14,907 nucleotides of DNA from S15-B10 sp045569115. GTDB lineage: Bacteria; Fidelibacterota; Marinisomatia; Marinisomatales; S15-B10. The position numbers and the translations under genes are program-made. The stretch's first letter is position 1; each line of letters begins with the position of its first letter. This document shows positions 6,559-14,217 of this stretch, in pieces. A model generated the notes under the pieces. The model was not told the origin of the DNA. It ran no database searches and saw nothing but the letters and a program-made list of their open reading frames with translations. The DNA is taken from assembly GCA_045569115.1 (NCBI GenBank), contig JBJKZS010000004.1, forward strand, positions 1 to 14,907, written 5' to 3'.

Positions 6559-7599
6559 ATGAATAAACTTATTGAGTGTATTCCTAATTTTAGTGAAGGA
6601 AGAGCGCGCTCTAATATAAATGCTATAGCAAATTCTATTGATACTACGAAGAATGTAAATGTCTTAGATATAAGTCAAGGTAAATCAACAAATAGAACTG
6701 TAATTACTTTCATAGGTACCCCTGAAGGTGTGTCTGAAGCGGCATTCCTTGGTATTTCAAAAGCATGTGAATTAATTGATATGCGCTACCATACAGGACA
6801 ACATCCTCGAATTGGAGCCACCGATGTTTTCCCTTTCGTTCCTTTAAGTGGAGTAAATATGGATGATTGTATTAATATCGCTAGGAATGTAGGAAAGCGT
6901 GTTGGGGAGAATCTTTCCATTCCCGTCTATCTTTATGAAAATGCTGCAACTTCATCGAATCGAACAAATCTTTCGGACATCAGGGCTGGAGAATATGAAG
7001 GTTTGCAAGAGAAACTTAAAGATCCTGATTGGGTACCTGATTTTGGGAAAGCTGAATTTAATCCTATAAGTGGTGCAACAGCTATAGGCGCTAGAAATTT
7101 TCTTATTGCTTACAATGTTAACTTAAATACTGATGATAAAAAAATAGCTTCAGATATTGCATGTGAGATACGTGAAATAGGTCGTGCAAAAAGGGATCCT
7201 AATGGAAATATAATGTATGATGAGAGAGGTAGAGCTTTGTACAAGCCCGGCCTTCTTAAATCATGTAAAGCACTAGGATGGTATATTTCAGAATATGGGA
7301 AAGCACAGGTATCAATGAACCTTACTGATTATAAAATAACGCCACCGCATATTGCTTTTGAAGCTGTTCATGATGCAGCTGAAAAGAGAGGAGTCAATGT
7401 GACTGGTAGTGAGATCATTGGCCTTGTGCCTTTGGAAGCGATGCTTATGGCTGGTCGATATTACATTAATTCTAAAAAAAATAAAAATGAAGTTAAAGAA
7501 TATGACCTTTTATGCAAGGCTATAGAATATCTAGGTCTTAATGATATAAATAGTTTTATTCCTGAAGAAATGATTATTGAATATAAACTAAAACGATAG
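6559..7599 (+). CDS. ftcD: Glutamate formimidoyltransferase
   Basis: 346 aa, matching the two formiminotransferase subdomains without a fused cyclodeaminase. The enzyme moves the formimino group of N-formimino-L-glutamate to tetrahydrofolate in histidine breakdown, feeding one-carbon folate. The start KLIECIPNFSEGR is diagnostic. TGQHPRIGATDVFPFVP contains His82, the position of the catalytic His in the mammalian enzyme. The C-terminal subdomain has QVSMNLTDYKITPPHIAFEAV and TGSEIIGLVP. ATG 6559 lies one base after the small membrane gene, with AAGGGA 12 bases upstream. No histidine-utilisation (hut) gene or cyclodeaminase gene is in the window, so its pathway partners lie elsewhere or its role differs. 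Confidence 0.94.
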   Translation: MNKLIECIPNFSEGRARSNINAIANSIDTTKNVNVLDISQGKSTNRTVITFIGTPEGVSEAAFLGISKACELIDMRYHTGQHPRIGATDVFPFVPLSGVNMDDCINIARNVGKRVGENLSIPVYLYENAATSSNRTNLSDIRAGEYEGLQEKLKDPDWVPDFGKAEFNPISGATAIGARNFLIAYNVNLNTDDKKIASDIACEIREIGRAKRDPNGNIMYDERGRALYKPGLLKSCKALGWYISEYGKAQVSMNLTDYKITPPHIAFEAVHDAAEKRGVNVTGSEIIGLVPLEAMLMAGRYYINSKKNKNEVKEYDLLCKAIEYLGLNDINSFIPEEMIIEYKLKR

Positions 7600-7604
7600 A
7601 TTGA

Positions 7605-7709
7605 ATGATATATGAGTTTAAATCAATACAAAAAGTTAGAGTTGGTTTTTTTTCAAAAAAAATATTTAGCTCCTCCATCCTACTGGAAATTTTTTTGAAA
7701 AATGGGTAG
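7605..7709 (+). CDS. Possible 34-aa leader peptide between ftcD and mutL
   Basis: An ATG five bases after the ftcD stop opens a 34-codon frame (begins MIYEFKSIQKVRVG, ends EIFLKNG) that runs through the gap and overlaps the first bases of mutL by eight. It would explain why this unit has an otherwise unusual 102-base gap. There is no SD and no recognisable domain, and an open frame of this length can occur by chance, so this is a weak candidate. Confidence 0.2.
   Translation: MIYEFKSIQKVRVGFFSKKIFSSSILLEIFLKNG
7649..7702. repeat. 13-bp A/T inverted repeat in the mutL leader
   Basis: TTTTTCAAAAAAA (7649-7661) is perfectly complementary to TTTTTTTGAAAAA (7690-7702). The loop is 28 bases and contains CTCCTCC (7670-7676). 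The right arm reaches the A of the mutL start codon, so a folded mRNA would cover the start. It is nearly all A-T, so stability is modest and chance is possible. Confidence 0.4.
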
Positions 7710-9426
7710 AATAAACATACTGCCTGAAGATTTAAAGAATAAAATTGCTGCTGGTGAAGTAATTGAAAGACCAGCATCTGTAGTTAAAGAACTTATTGAA
7801 AATTCTTTAGATGCAAATGCAACAGAGATAAATGTTTTTGTATCTGGGGGGGGTAACTCATCTCTAAAAGTAATTGACAATGGAGATGGATTATTTAAGG
7901 ATGATCTTGTAATGGCTTTTTCGCGCCATTCAACATCTAAAATTTCTACTATAAGTGATCTTTTATCTATTGATACGTTGGGCTTTCGTGGAGAGGCACT
8001 TGCAAGTATAGCATCCGTAGCTACTGTTAAAGCCCAATCATCAGATAATAATGATGTTGGATATGCAATTTCTGTTTTAGATGGTCAAATATCCAATCCA
8101 ATGCCTGTAACTATGTGTAAGGGCACATCTATTTCAGTAAGTGATCTTTTCTTTTCTATACCTGCTCGAAGAAAATTTCTAAAGAGTAGTCAAACAGAAC
8201 TAAGACATATCGTACGAATGGTTCGTCGCTTTTCTTTGTCTTTTCCTAAAGTAAGATTTAATTTAATTGCTGATGGAAAAAAAGTATTGACACTCGCTCC
8301 TAGTTCCTTAGCGGACCGAATTACGGCTGTTTACGACCCTACGTATAGTGATAATTTATTAGAAATAGATCATCGATCAGATCTATTTAATATAACTGGT
8401 TATATTGGGAGCCTTAATCTGGTTAGAAAAAGGAGGGGAGAGCAGAATCTTTTTTTAAATAAACGATATATAATTAACAGGCTATTAAACTCTGCTGTTT
8501 ATTCAGCATATCGAACACTCGTTTCACGAGGGGAATTTCCATTCTTTGTTGTCAACCTAGAAATACCTCATGATATGGTAGACATTAATGTCCACCCGAT
8601 GAAAACAGAAGTTCGCTTTAGGGATGAGTGGAGAATTTATCATGCACTGAAAACAGCGGTATCTGATTCATTAGGAGAAATATTATCTACTATTCCAGAT
8701 TTTCAGACTAAATCAACAATCTATTCCAAATTAGACAATCAATCTTCTATTGTTTTTAAAAATTCTTCTTCTTCAAATACAGTCTCAAATAAATCTATTG
8801 AGCGTGCAAAATCTTATATTCAAGGAATTAGTCTAACGCAAGATGAAGAAGATATTGTCAGTCTAGATAAAATATGGCAGGTACATAGCAAATATATTGT
8901 TTCTGAAATAAAAAGTGGCCTTGTTGTAATTGATCAGCATGTTGCCCATGAAAGAATTCTTTATGAACAAGCAATAGAAGCAATGGAAGGAAATCCTTTG
9001 TCAACTCAAACCCTTTTATTTCCTGAAATTATTGAATTGCAATCAGAAGATTTTTCAACTCTTTTAAATCTCATTCCTTATCTTGAAAAGATTGGATTTA
9101 GAATGAAAGAATTTGGAAAAAATACCATAATGGCTGAAGGTGTTCCGCCTGATATTCAATGGGGTAATGCGAAAGAAGTATTAAAGGAAATCATAGATAC
9201 TTATAGAAATGAACAAAAAGCGCAACCTTCATTCATGGAGGCAGTATCTGCCTCTTTTGCTTGTAAGGCGGCTGTAAAGGCTGGGGATATTCTTACTTTA
9301 GAAGAGATGCAGTCTTTAGTAGATCGGTTATTTGCAAGTAGACATCCTTATTACTGTCCTCACGGAAGGCCCATAATTGTTAATCTTTCATTAGACGAAC
9401 TTGATCGTCGATTTGAGCGCAGCTAA
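7702..9426 (+). CDS. mutL: DNA mismatch repair protein MutL (endonuclease type)
   Basis: 574 aa. The N-terminal GHKL ATPase has Glu30 and Asn34 (VVKELIENSLDAN), DNGDG (59-63) and GFRGEALASI (94-103). The S5-like transducer domain includes NKRYIINRLLNSAVYSAY and VDINVHPMKTEVRF. The C-terminal domain carries the metal-dependent endonuclease elements DQHVAHERILYE (from Asp411), ACKAAVKAGD (520-529) and CPHGRP (552-557), so it is of the nicking type found in bacteria without MutH. The usual DQHA is DQHV here, but the acidic and histidine residues are kept. ATG 7702 has no SD. The 3' end overlaps miaA by up to 26 bases, and mutL-miaA adjacency is common. mutS is not present. Confidence 0.96.
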   Translation: MGRINILPEDLKNKIAAGEVIERPASVVKELIENSLDANATEINVFVSGGGNSSLKVIDNGDGLFKDDLVMAFSRHSTSKISTISDLLSIDTLGFRGEALASIASVATVKAQSSDNNDVGYAISVLDGQISNPMPVTMCKGTSISVSDLFFSIPARRKFLKSSQTELRHIVRMVRRFSLSFPKVRFNLIADGKKVLTLAPSSLADRITAVYDPTYSDNLLEIDHRSDLFNITGYIGSLNLVRKRRGEQNLFLNKRYIINRLLNSAVYSAYRTLVSRGEFPFFVVNLEIPHDMVDINVHPMKTEVRFRDEWRIYHALKTAVSDSLGEILSTIPDFQTKSTIYSKLDNQSSIVFKNSSSSNTVSNKSIERAKSYIQGISLTQDEEDIVSLDKIWQVHSKYIVSEIKSGLVVIDQHVAHERILYEQAIEAMEGNPLSTQTLLFPEIIELQSEDFSTLLNLIPYLEKIGFRMKEFGKNTIMAEGVPPDIQWGNAKEVLKEIIDTYRNEQKAQPSFMEAVSASFACKAAVKAGDILTLEEMQSLVDRLFASRHPYYCPHGRPIIVNLSLDELDRRFERS

Positions 9427-10360
9427 TAATTTAATCCATAAAAAGTCTCTTATAATTGTGGGCCCCACAGCTATAGGAAAAAGTGCTGTAGCTGTAATGT
9501 TAGCCAAAACTTTTAATGGAGAAATTATTGGTCTTGATTCTAGGCAAATATATAGTAACATGCCGATTGGAACAGCCCAGCCATCAATTAAGGAGATGGA
9601 TGGAGTTCCTCACCACCTTATTGGAATTCGATCTCCCTCTGAAATTATTTCGGCTGGTGAGTATGCTCGATTAGTTAACAAGATTATTCAAAATGTGAAA
9701 AGCAATCAAAATCTTCCAATTATATGCGGAGGAAGTGGTCTTTATTACAGAGCATTGACTCAGGGTTTTTTTAATGAATCTTCCAGTGATGAAAAAATAA
9801 GAGAATCTCTGAAGAAAAGGTTAAATAGAGATGGTGCTGAAGTTCTTTTAGCTGAACTTAATTCAATTGATCCAGAATACTCAAAAGTTGTACATCCGAA
9901 TAATCATAAGAGGATTCTACGTGCCTTAGAGATATTCGAAATTACAGGCAAATCACCTTCAGAACATTTTCGAAAACAGGAAAAAAATAATCAGAGAGAA
10001 AAATTCCTTTCAATATATCTTAAAACTAATATAGATGTATTAGTTCCCAGAATTAATCATCGGATTAAAAAAATGTTAGCTAATGGATGGTTAGAAGAAG
10101 TTAAAGATCTCCAAAAGTTAGGGTTTAACGATAATACTCATCCCATGGAAAGTTTGGGCTATAAATATTTAATTGAGTATTTGAAGGGGGAGAAAAATTT
10201 AAATGATACAATTGAAAGAATAAAAATTGAAACTCGACAATTTGCTCGAAAACAGATAAAATGGTTTGATAAAGAAGATGTTGATATCACGATTGACATT
10301 TCTGAAATTTCAAATGAAGGTATTTTTACACTTATATCACAAACGATAAATGACTTTTGA
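9401..10360 (+). CDS. miaA: tRNA dimethylallyltransferase
   Basis: 319 aa. The enzyme transfers a dimethylallyl group to N6 of A37 in tRNAs that read codons starting with U. The P-loop is GPTAIGKS (21-28), followed by LDSRQIYSNMPIGTAQP, the GGSGLYYRAL segment (110-119), HPNNHKRILRALEIFEITGKS, and the C-terminal TRQFARKQIKWF (from about 278), all typical of MiaA. No ATG is available before the P-loop. TTG 9401 (26-base overlap with mutL) and TTG 9413 (14-base overlap) are the possible starts, differing by four residues. It is followed by the pyr leader; I see no separate terminator for miaA other than the pyr attenuator. Confidence 0.95.
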   Translation: MIVDLSAANNLIHKKSLIIVGPTAIGKSAVAVMLAKTFNGEIIGLDSRQIYSNMPIGTAQPSIKEMDGVPHHLIGIRSPSEIISAGEYARLVNKIIQNVKSNQNLPIICGGSGLYYRALTQGFFNESSSDEKIRESLKKRLNRDGAEVLLAELNSIDPEYSKVVHPNNHKRILRALEIFEITGKSPSEHFRKQEKNNQREKFLSIYLKTNIDVLVPRINHRIKKMLANGWLEEVKDLQKLGFNDNTHPMESLGYKYLIEYLKGEKNLNDTIERIKIETRQFARKQIKWFDKEDVDITIDISEISNEGIFTLISQTINDF

Positions 10361-10389
10361 TTGTAACATATAAAAACAATAAATTCCAG

Positions 10390-10425
10390 TACCCTTTAAA
10401 CCATCCCCGAGAGGAGGTAAGGGTA
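10390..10425 (+). promoter_or_regulatory. PyrR-binding hairpin (anti-antiterminator) of the pyr leader
   Basis: TACCCTT (10390-10396) pairs with AAGGGTA (10419-10425), and above an internal bulge ACC (10400-10402) pairs with GGT (10416-10418). The apical part reads AUCC-C-CGAGA-GG (10403-10414), one extra C away from the known PyrR recognition pattern ARUCCNGNGAGG. Known family behaviour: UMP-loaded PyrR binds this loop, preventing the antiterminator. The competing partner is GGAGG at 10413-10417, complementary to CCTCC at 10435-10439 in the terminator. A TATAAA at 10369-10374 could be a -10 box, but no good -35 is visible. Confidence 0.75.
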
Positions 10426-10431
10426 TTAAAG

Positions 10432-10464
10432 AATCCTCCGTTCTCGGGAGGATTTTTTGTTTTT
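10432..10464 (+). terminator. Attenuator terminator of the pyr operon
   Basis: AATCCTCC (10432-10439) pairs perfectly with GGAGGATT (10447-10454) around a 7-base loop, followed directly by a T-rich tract (TTTTTTGTTTTT). It lies immediately before pyrR. Together with the hairpin at 10390-10425 and the alternative GGAGG/CCTCC pairing, it forms a classic PyrR transcription attenuator. Confidence 0.9.
10447..10451 (+). promoter_or_regulatory. SD-like GGAGG inside the attenuator stem
   Basis: GGAGG in the 3' arm of the terminator stands five bases before an in-frame TTG (10457) and 20 bases before the ATG (10472) of pyrR. If it serves as the ribosome binding site, terminator folding would also hide it, adding translational control. 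Inference only. Confidence 0.4.
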
Positions 10465-10471
10465 GCTAAAA

Positions 10472-11014
10472 ATGAAAGAAATAAGAAAAAAACTACTTGA
10501 CAGTAAAGAAATAGATAATTCTCTTAAGCGTTTAGCCCATGAATTAGCTGAGCGTATTGAATCAATCAATGATATTGTTATTATTGGTATTCGAACTAGA
10601 GGTGAATTTATTGCTGTTAGATTAGCGGAATTGCTTAAGAAAATTTCAGGTATTCAGATTCCAATTGGGTTTTTAGATGTGACATTCTATAGAGATGATT
10701 TCCGTCAAAGGTTAATCCAGCCACAAATAAAAGGTTCTAGCATTTCATTTTCAATTGATGGGAAGGCAGTAATCTTGGCGGATGACGTACTTTTTACTGG
10801 TAGAACAATTCGTGCAGCTATGAATGAGATAATGGATTATGGTAGACCATCTTCTTTGGCTCTTGCCGTTCTAATAGATAGAGGCCATCGAGAAATGCCA
10901 ATCAAGGCTGATTTTGTCGGGAAAAATATTCCAACATCCAATATTGAACATGTGGTAGTCAGATTAAGTGAGGTTGATAATGAAGATGGAGTATATCTAT
11001 TAACACATGATTAG
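10472..11014 (+). CDS. pyrR: PyrR, pyrimidine operon attenuation regulator / uracil phosphoribosyltransferase
   Basis: 180 aa from ATG 10472. PyrR binds the pyr leader RNA when UMP is high and often has some uracil phosphoribosyltransferase activity. The type I PRTase core is seen in IIGIRTRGEFIAVRLAE (37-53), LDVTFYRDDF (68-77), the PRPP loop ILADDVLFTGRTIRAAMNEI (101-120) and the PyrR-typical LIDRGHREMPIKADFVGKNIPT (from 134). Start choice: ATG 10472 gives the usual N-terminus, while TTG 10457 in the same frame adds five residues (MFLLK) and has GGAGG at good spacing, so both are possible. It is first in pyrR-pyrB-pyrC, directly behind its own RNA target at 10390-10464, consistent with autoregulation. 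Confidence 0.95.
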   Translation: MKEIRKKLLDSKEIDNSLKRLAHELAERIESINDIVIIGIRTRGEFIAVRLAELLKKISGIQIPIGFLDVTFYRDDFRQRLIQPQIKGSSISFSIDGKAVILADDVLFTGRTIRAAMNEIMDYGRPSSLALAVLIDRGHREMPIKADFVGKNIPTSNIEHVVVRLSEVDNEDGVYLLTHD

Positions 11015-11042
11015 TATGATTATAAAAATAAATTTTAATTAG

Positions 11043-11978
11043 ATGGGGTTTTTACAAAATAAAAATCTTTTCGGTTTGTCGGACTTGGAAAAAGAAGATA
11101 TTGATTTGATTCTTCAACACGCGAAATCTTTCAAAGAGGTTCTAAATCGACCCATAAAAAAAGTACCCACTCTTCAAGGTAAAACTATTGTCAATTTATT
11201 TTTTGAAAATTCAACAAGGACTCGAATTTCTTTTGAATTAGCTCAAAAGAGGTTGTCAGCTGATTCAGTTAATTTTGCTGCGTCAAGCAGTAGTCTAAAA
11301 AAAGGTGAAAGTTTCAAAGATACTGTGCGGAATTTAGAAGCAATGAAAATTGATTGTGTCGTAATGAGACATCCTATTCCAGGAGCACATATTCAATTAA
11401 AAAACTATATTGATTCTGTTATTGTAAATGCTGGTGATGGGGCACACGAACATCCGACTCAAGGGCTATTAGATATAATGAGCTTACTAGAAGTGAAGAA
11501 AAAATTGCAAGGAGTTAAGGTAGCTATAATTGGCGATATTTCTCATAGTCGTGTAGCGAGATCTAACATTCATGGTTTTTTGAAGATGGGTGCAAAACTT
11601 ACATTGTGCGGTCCGCCAAACTTAATACCTATGGATATAAAAGAACTTGGTGTTGATATCAATTATGATATTAATGAAGTTCTAAGTTGGGCAGAAGCTG
11701 TCAATGTTCTAAGAATTCAAAGGGAACGCCAAGGTGTAAGCTATATTCCTTCAGTTCGTGAATATAGAGGTCTCTATGGGGTTACAAAAGAGAGAATTGA
11801 GCGATTAAAAAAACAAATAGTGATTATGCATCCTGGACCAATTAATAGGGGTGTTGAAATTGATAGTGATATTGTGGATAGCGAAAATGCTATTATTCTC
11901 GATCAGGTTCTAAATGGAGTAGCTGTGAGAATGGCTGTTTTATATCTATTGCTGGGAGACAAGCCACAAGGATTATGA
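11043..11978 (+). CDS. pyrB: Aspartate carbamoyltransferase, catalytic chain
   Basis: 311 aa. The enzyme condenses carbamoyl phosphate and aspartate to carbamoyl aspartate, the committed step of pyrimidine synthesis. The carbamoyl-phosphate loop FENSTRTRISFE (STRTR 57-61), the mobile loop SSSLKKGESFKDT with the catalytic-lysine region at 86-87, GDGAHEHPTQGLLD (HPTQ 137-140), and the aspartate-domain IMHPGPINRGVE (HPGP 263-266) are all intact. No regulatory chain PyrI follows, which suits control by PyrR at the RNA level instead. It begins 28 bases after pyrR without an SD and overlaps pyrC by four bases (ATGA). Confidence 0.97.
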   Translation: MGFLQNKNLFGLSDLEKEDIDLILQHAKSFKEVLNRPIKKVPTLQGKTIVNLFFENSTRTRISFELAQKRLSADSVNFAASSSSLKKGESFKDTVRNLEAMKIDCVVMRHPIPGAHIQLKNYIDSVIVNAGDGAHEHPTQGLLDIMSLLEVKKKLQGVKVAIIGDISHSRVARSNIHGFLKMGAKLTLCGPPNLIPMDIKELGVDINYDINEVLSWAEAVNVLRIQRERQGVSYIPSVREYRGLYGVTKERIERLKKQIVIMHPGPINRGVEIDSDIVDSENAIILDQVLNGVAVRMAVLYLLLGDKPQGL

Positions 11979-13261
11979 AAAAAACATTCCTTCCTAAGTT
12001 ATTTTTAATTAAAAATGCGGATATAATTGATCCCGCAAAATCACAGCGATATAACGGTTCAATTTTATTAAAGAATGGGAAAATAGAAAAAATTGGAAAA
12101 AGAATTTCTGCACCAGGCGCAAAGGTTTTTGATGCTAATGGTAAAATTGTTACTCATGGATTTTGTGATTTGCATGTCCATTTCCGTGAGCCAGGGAGAG
12201 AGGATAAGGAAACAATTTCTTCTGGAGCTAAGGCTGCTATTTTTGGTGGATTTACCGAAGTTTGCACAATGCCAAATACTAATCCTCCAATCGACACCCC
12301 AGAGTCTATAAGATTCATACTTGATAAATCAAAAAACTTGCCCTTGAGGATACACCCTATTGGTGCTATTTCCCTTGGTCAGAAAGGACAGGAATTAACT
12401 GAGCTCGGTGCTATGGTTAATGAAGGAGCGGTAGCTTTCTCAGATGATGGAATGCCAGTTATGAATAGCGGACTAATGAGAAGAGTACTAGAGTATTCAG
12501 AGCCATTATCTATCCCCATTATTAATCATGCGGAAGATTTAGATCTGAAGGTTAATGGGCAAATGCATGAAGGTTTTTGGTCTACCTTTTTAGGTGTAAC
12601 TGGAATTCCCGATATAAGCGAGTCAATAATGGTAAATAGGGATATTGAGCTAACTAATTTCACTAATGGTAGGCTCCACATTCCGCATGTTAGTTCTTCT
12701 AAATCAATTGAATATATAAAAAACGCTAAAGAAAATGGACTTAATGTTACTTCTGAGGTTACTCCGCATCATTTATTCTTTAATGATGAAGAGTTGAAGA
12801 CATACAATACAAATTTTAAAGTTGCCCCTCCAATTAGAACTGAAGATAATCGAAAAAAACTAATCCGTGCTTTAAAGGCTGGGATAATTGATTGTATCGC
12901 AACCGATCATGCTCCTCATACAATTGAGGAAAAGGAAGCTCCATTTGATTGGGCTCCTTGTGGGATGATAGGTTTAGAAAGTGCTTTCGGTGCAGTTTGG
13001 AAAGTTCTTAGTGAGGCTAAAATGGACTTGCTTGATGTAATAACATCTTTGACAACAAAACCAAGGTTAGCGATGGGTTTTAAAAATGACCTATTCTATA
13101 AGGGGAGTGATGCACAAATAGTAATTATTGATTCTAATGAAGAATGGGAGTTTAATTTATCCTCGATCTATTCAAAATCAAGAAATAGTCCTTTTATTGG
13201 CAAGAAACTTAAAGGAAAAATAAAAACAACAATTTCAGGCGGCTATTTGTTTGAAATATAA
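11975..13261 (+). CDS. pyrC: Dihydroorotase, class I
   Basis: 428 aa amidohydrolase that cyclises carbamoyl aspartate to dihydroorotate. Metal and substrate residues are visible: DLHVHFREPG (His67, His69), MPNTNPP, FSDDG (Asp157/158, where class I enzymes use Asp as a bridging ligand), INHAED (His185), HIPHVS (His238) and ATDHAPH (Asp311). The length and FREPG motif place it in class I (PyrC/AllB-like, as in Bacillus and Aquifex) rather than the shorter E. coli type. In the operon with pyrB it is a dihydroorotase and not an allantoinase. The ATG overlaps the pyrB stop (ATGA) with AAGGA two bases upstream. No strong terminator follows before rplM. Confidence 0.96.
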   Translation: MKKTFLPKLFLIKNADIIDPAKSQRYNGSILLKNGKIEKIGKRISAPGAKVFDANGKIVTHGFCDLHVHFREPGREDKETISSGAKAAIFGGFTEVCTMPNTNPPIDTPESIRFILDKSKNLPLRIHPIGAISLGQKGQELTELGAMVNEGAVAFSDDGMPVMNSGLMRRVLEYSEPLSIPIINHAEDLDLKVNGQMHEGFWSTFLGVTGIPDISESIMVNRDIELTNFTNGRLHIPHVSSSKSIEYIKNAKENGLNVTSEVTPHHLFFNDEELKTYNTNFKVAPPIRTEDNRKKLIRALKAGIIDCIATDHAPHTIEEKEAPFDWAPCGMIGLESAFGAVWKVLSEAKMDLLDVITSLTTKPRLAMGFKNDLFYKGSDAQIVIIDSNEEWEFNLSSIYSKSRNSPFIGKKLKGKIKTTISGGYLFEI

Positions 13262-13360
13262 TTTTTTTCAAATAATCCCACTTTTTGGACTTTATTAAGA
13301 ATATAGCAAAACTGCTTGGTGGCTAACCTCTTTTCTGACTAATATTGCCGACTGTACGAA

Positions 13361-13804
13361 ATGGTAAAAGAAAGTAAAACATTTTCTATAAAAGCTGGTG
13401 ACATTCATAAGGAATGGTTTTTAGCTAATGCTGAAAATCAGACTCTTGGACGTTTTGCCTCTGGAATCGCCCAAGTTCTAAGGGGTAAGCATAAGCCCAC
13501 TTACACTCCACATATGGATATGGGTGATTTTGTAGTTGTTGTTAATGCTGAGAAAGTACGGGTCTCAGGCAATAAAGAGATCCAAAAAAAATACTTTTCC
13601 CATAGTGGTTATCCAGGGGGTTCCAAAGAGATTGATCTTCAGACTATGCGCAAGGATCATCCTGAACGTATTATCGAGAAAGCTGTGATGGGAATGTTGC
13701 CTCATAATAAGCTTGGAAGAAAAATTTTCAGTAACCTAAAAGTATATATTGGACCAGATCATCCTCATATGGCCCAGCAACCTAAAAATATAGAGTTTAA
13801 ATAG
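13361..13804 (+). CDS. rplM: 50S ribosomal protein L13
   Basis: 147 aa, usual length. L13 binds 23S rRNA early in 50S assembly. Typical stretches are WFLANAENQTLGRFASGIAQVLRGKHKPTYTPHMDMGDFVVVVNAEKVRVSGNK, YFSHSGYPGG and AVMGMLPHNKLGRKIFSNLKVYIGPDHPHMAQQP. A 99-base gap separates it from pyrC. A promoter is expected there, but I cannot pick convincing boxes or a leader structure, and no SD precedes ATG 13361. The TAG stop shares its G with the GTG start of rpsI, so the two are translationally coupled, as expected for this universal pair. Confidence 0.98.
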   Translation: MVKESKTFSIKAGDIHKEWFLANAENQTLGRFASGIAQVLRGKHKPTYTPHMDMGDFVVVVNAEKVRVSGNKEIQKKYFSHSGYPGGSKEIDLQTMRKDHPERIIEKAVMGMLPHNKLGRKIFSNLKVYIGPDHPHMAQQPKNIEFK

Positions 13805-14208
13805 TGGCTCCCACACTAAAAAATGATGTTGTGTTTAGAAGGACAGGTAGGCGAAAATCAGCTGTTGCCCGTGTTCGAGTTTTCCCAGGCAAGGGTAACC
13901 TTACTATCAATGGGAAAAATTATAAAGATTACTTTGGAAGAACTGTGGATCAAAAAATTATAGAGCAGCCTTTTGAAATCATAAATAATAGTGATTTTGA
14001 TATAACTGTTAGTGTCAATGGTGGTGGTTTATCAGGTCAAGCTGGCGCTGTTCGCCACGGAATTTCACGTGCCCTTGTTAATATTAGCGAATCTCATAAA
14101 GCTCCATTGAAAAAAGCTGGTTTACTTACTAGAGATTCTCGTGAGAAAGAAAGAAAAAAATATGGTTTACGAGGTGCTCGCCGTGCTTTTCAATTTTCTA
14201 AGAGATAG
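13804..14208 (+). CDS. rpsI: 30S ribosomal protein S9
   Basis: 134 aa. S9 lies in the 30S head, and its C-terminal tail reaches the P-site tRNA. Recognised from RRTGRRKSAVARVRVFPGKGNLTINGK, DITVSVNGGGLSGQAGAVRHGISRAL, LLTRDSREKERKKYGLRGARRAFQFSKR and the required terminal Lys-Arg. It starts at GTG 13804, overlapping the rplM stop by one base. rpsB follows nine bases downstream. Confidence 0.98.
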   Translation: MAPTLKNDVVFRRTGRRKSAVARVRVFPGKGNLTINGKNYKDYFGRTVDQKIIEQPFEIINNSDFDITVSVNGGGLSGQAGAVRHGISRALVNISESHKAPLKKAGLLTRDSREKERKKYGLRGARRAFQFSKR

Positions 14209-14217
14209 GATTGTTTT

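Noticed and set aside
13250..13272. TTTGAAA / TTTCAAA inverted repeat at the end of pyrC as a terminator
   Set aside because: The stem is seven A/T-rich pairs, is not followed by a T-tract, and begins inside the pyrC coding sequence. Too weak to call.
13262..13360. Ribosomal protein leader (autoregulatory structure) before rplM
   Set aside because: I looked for stable stems and found only 3-4 bp pairings, such as GGT/ACC near 13318-13328. No known leader could be supported.
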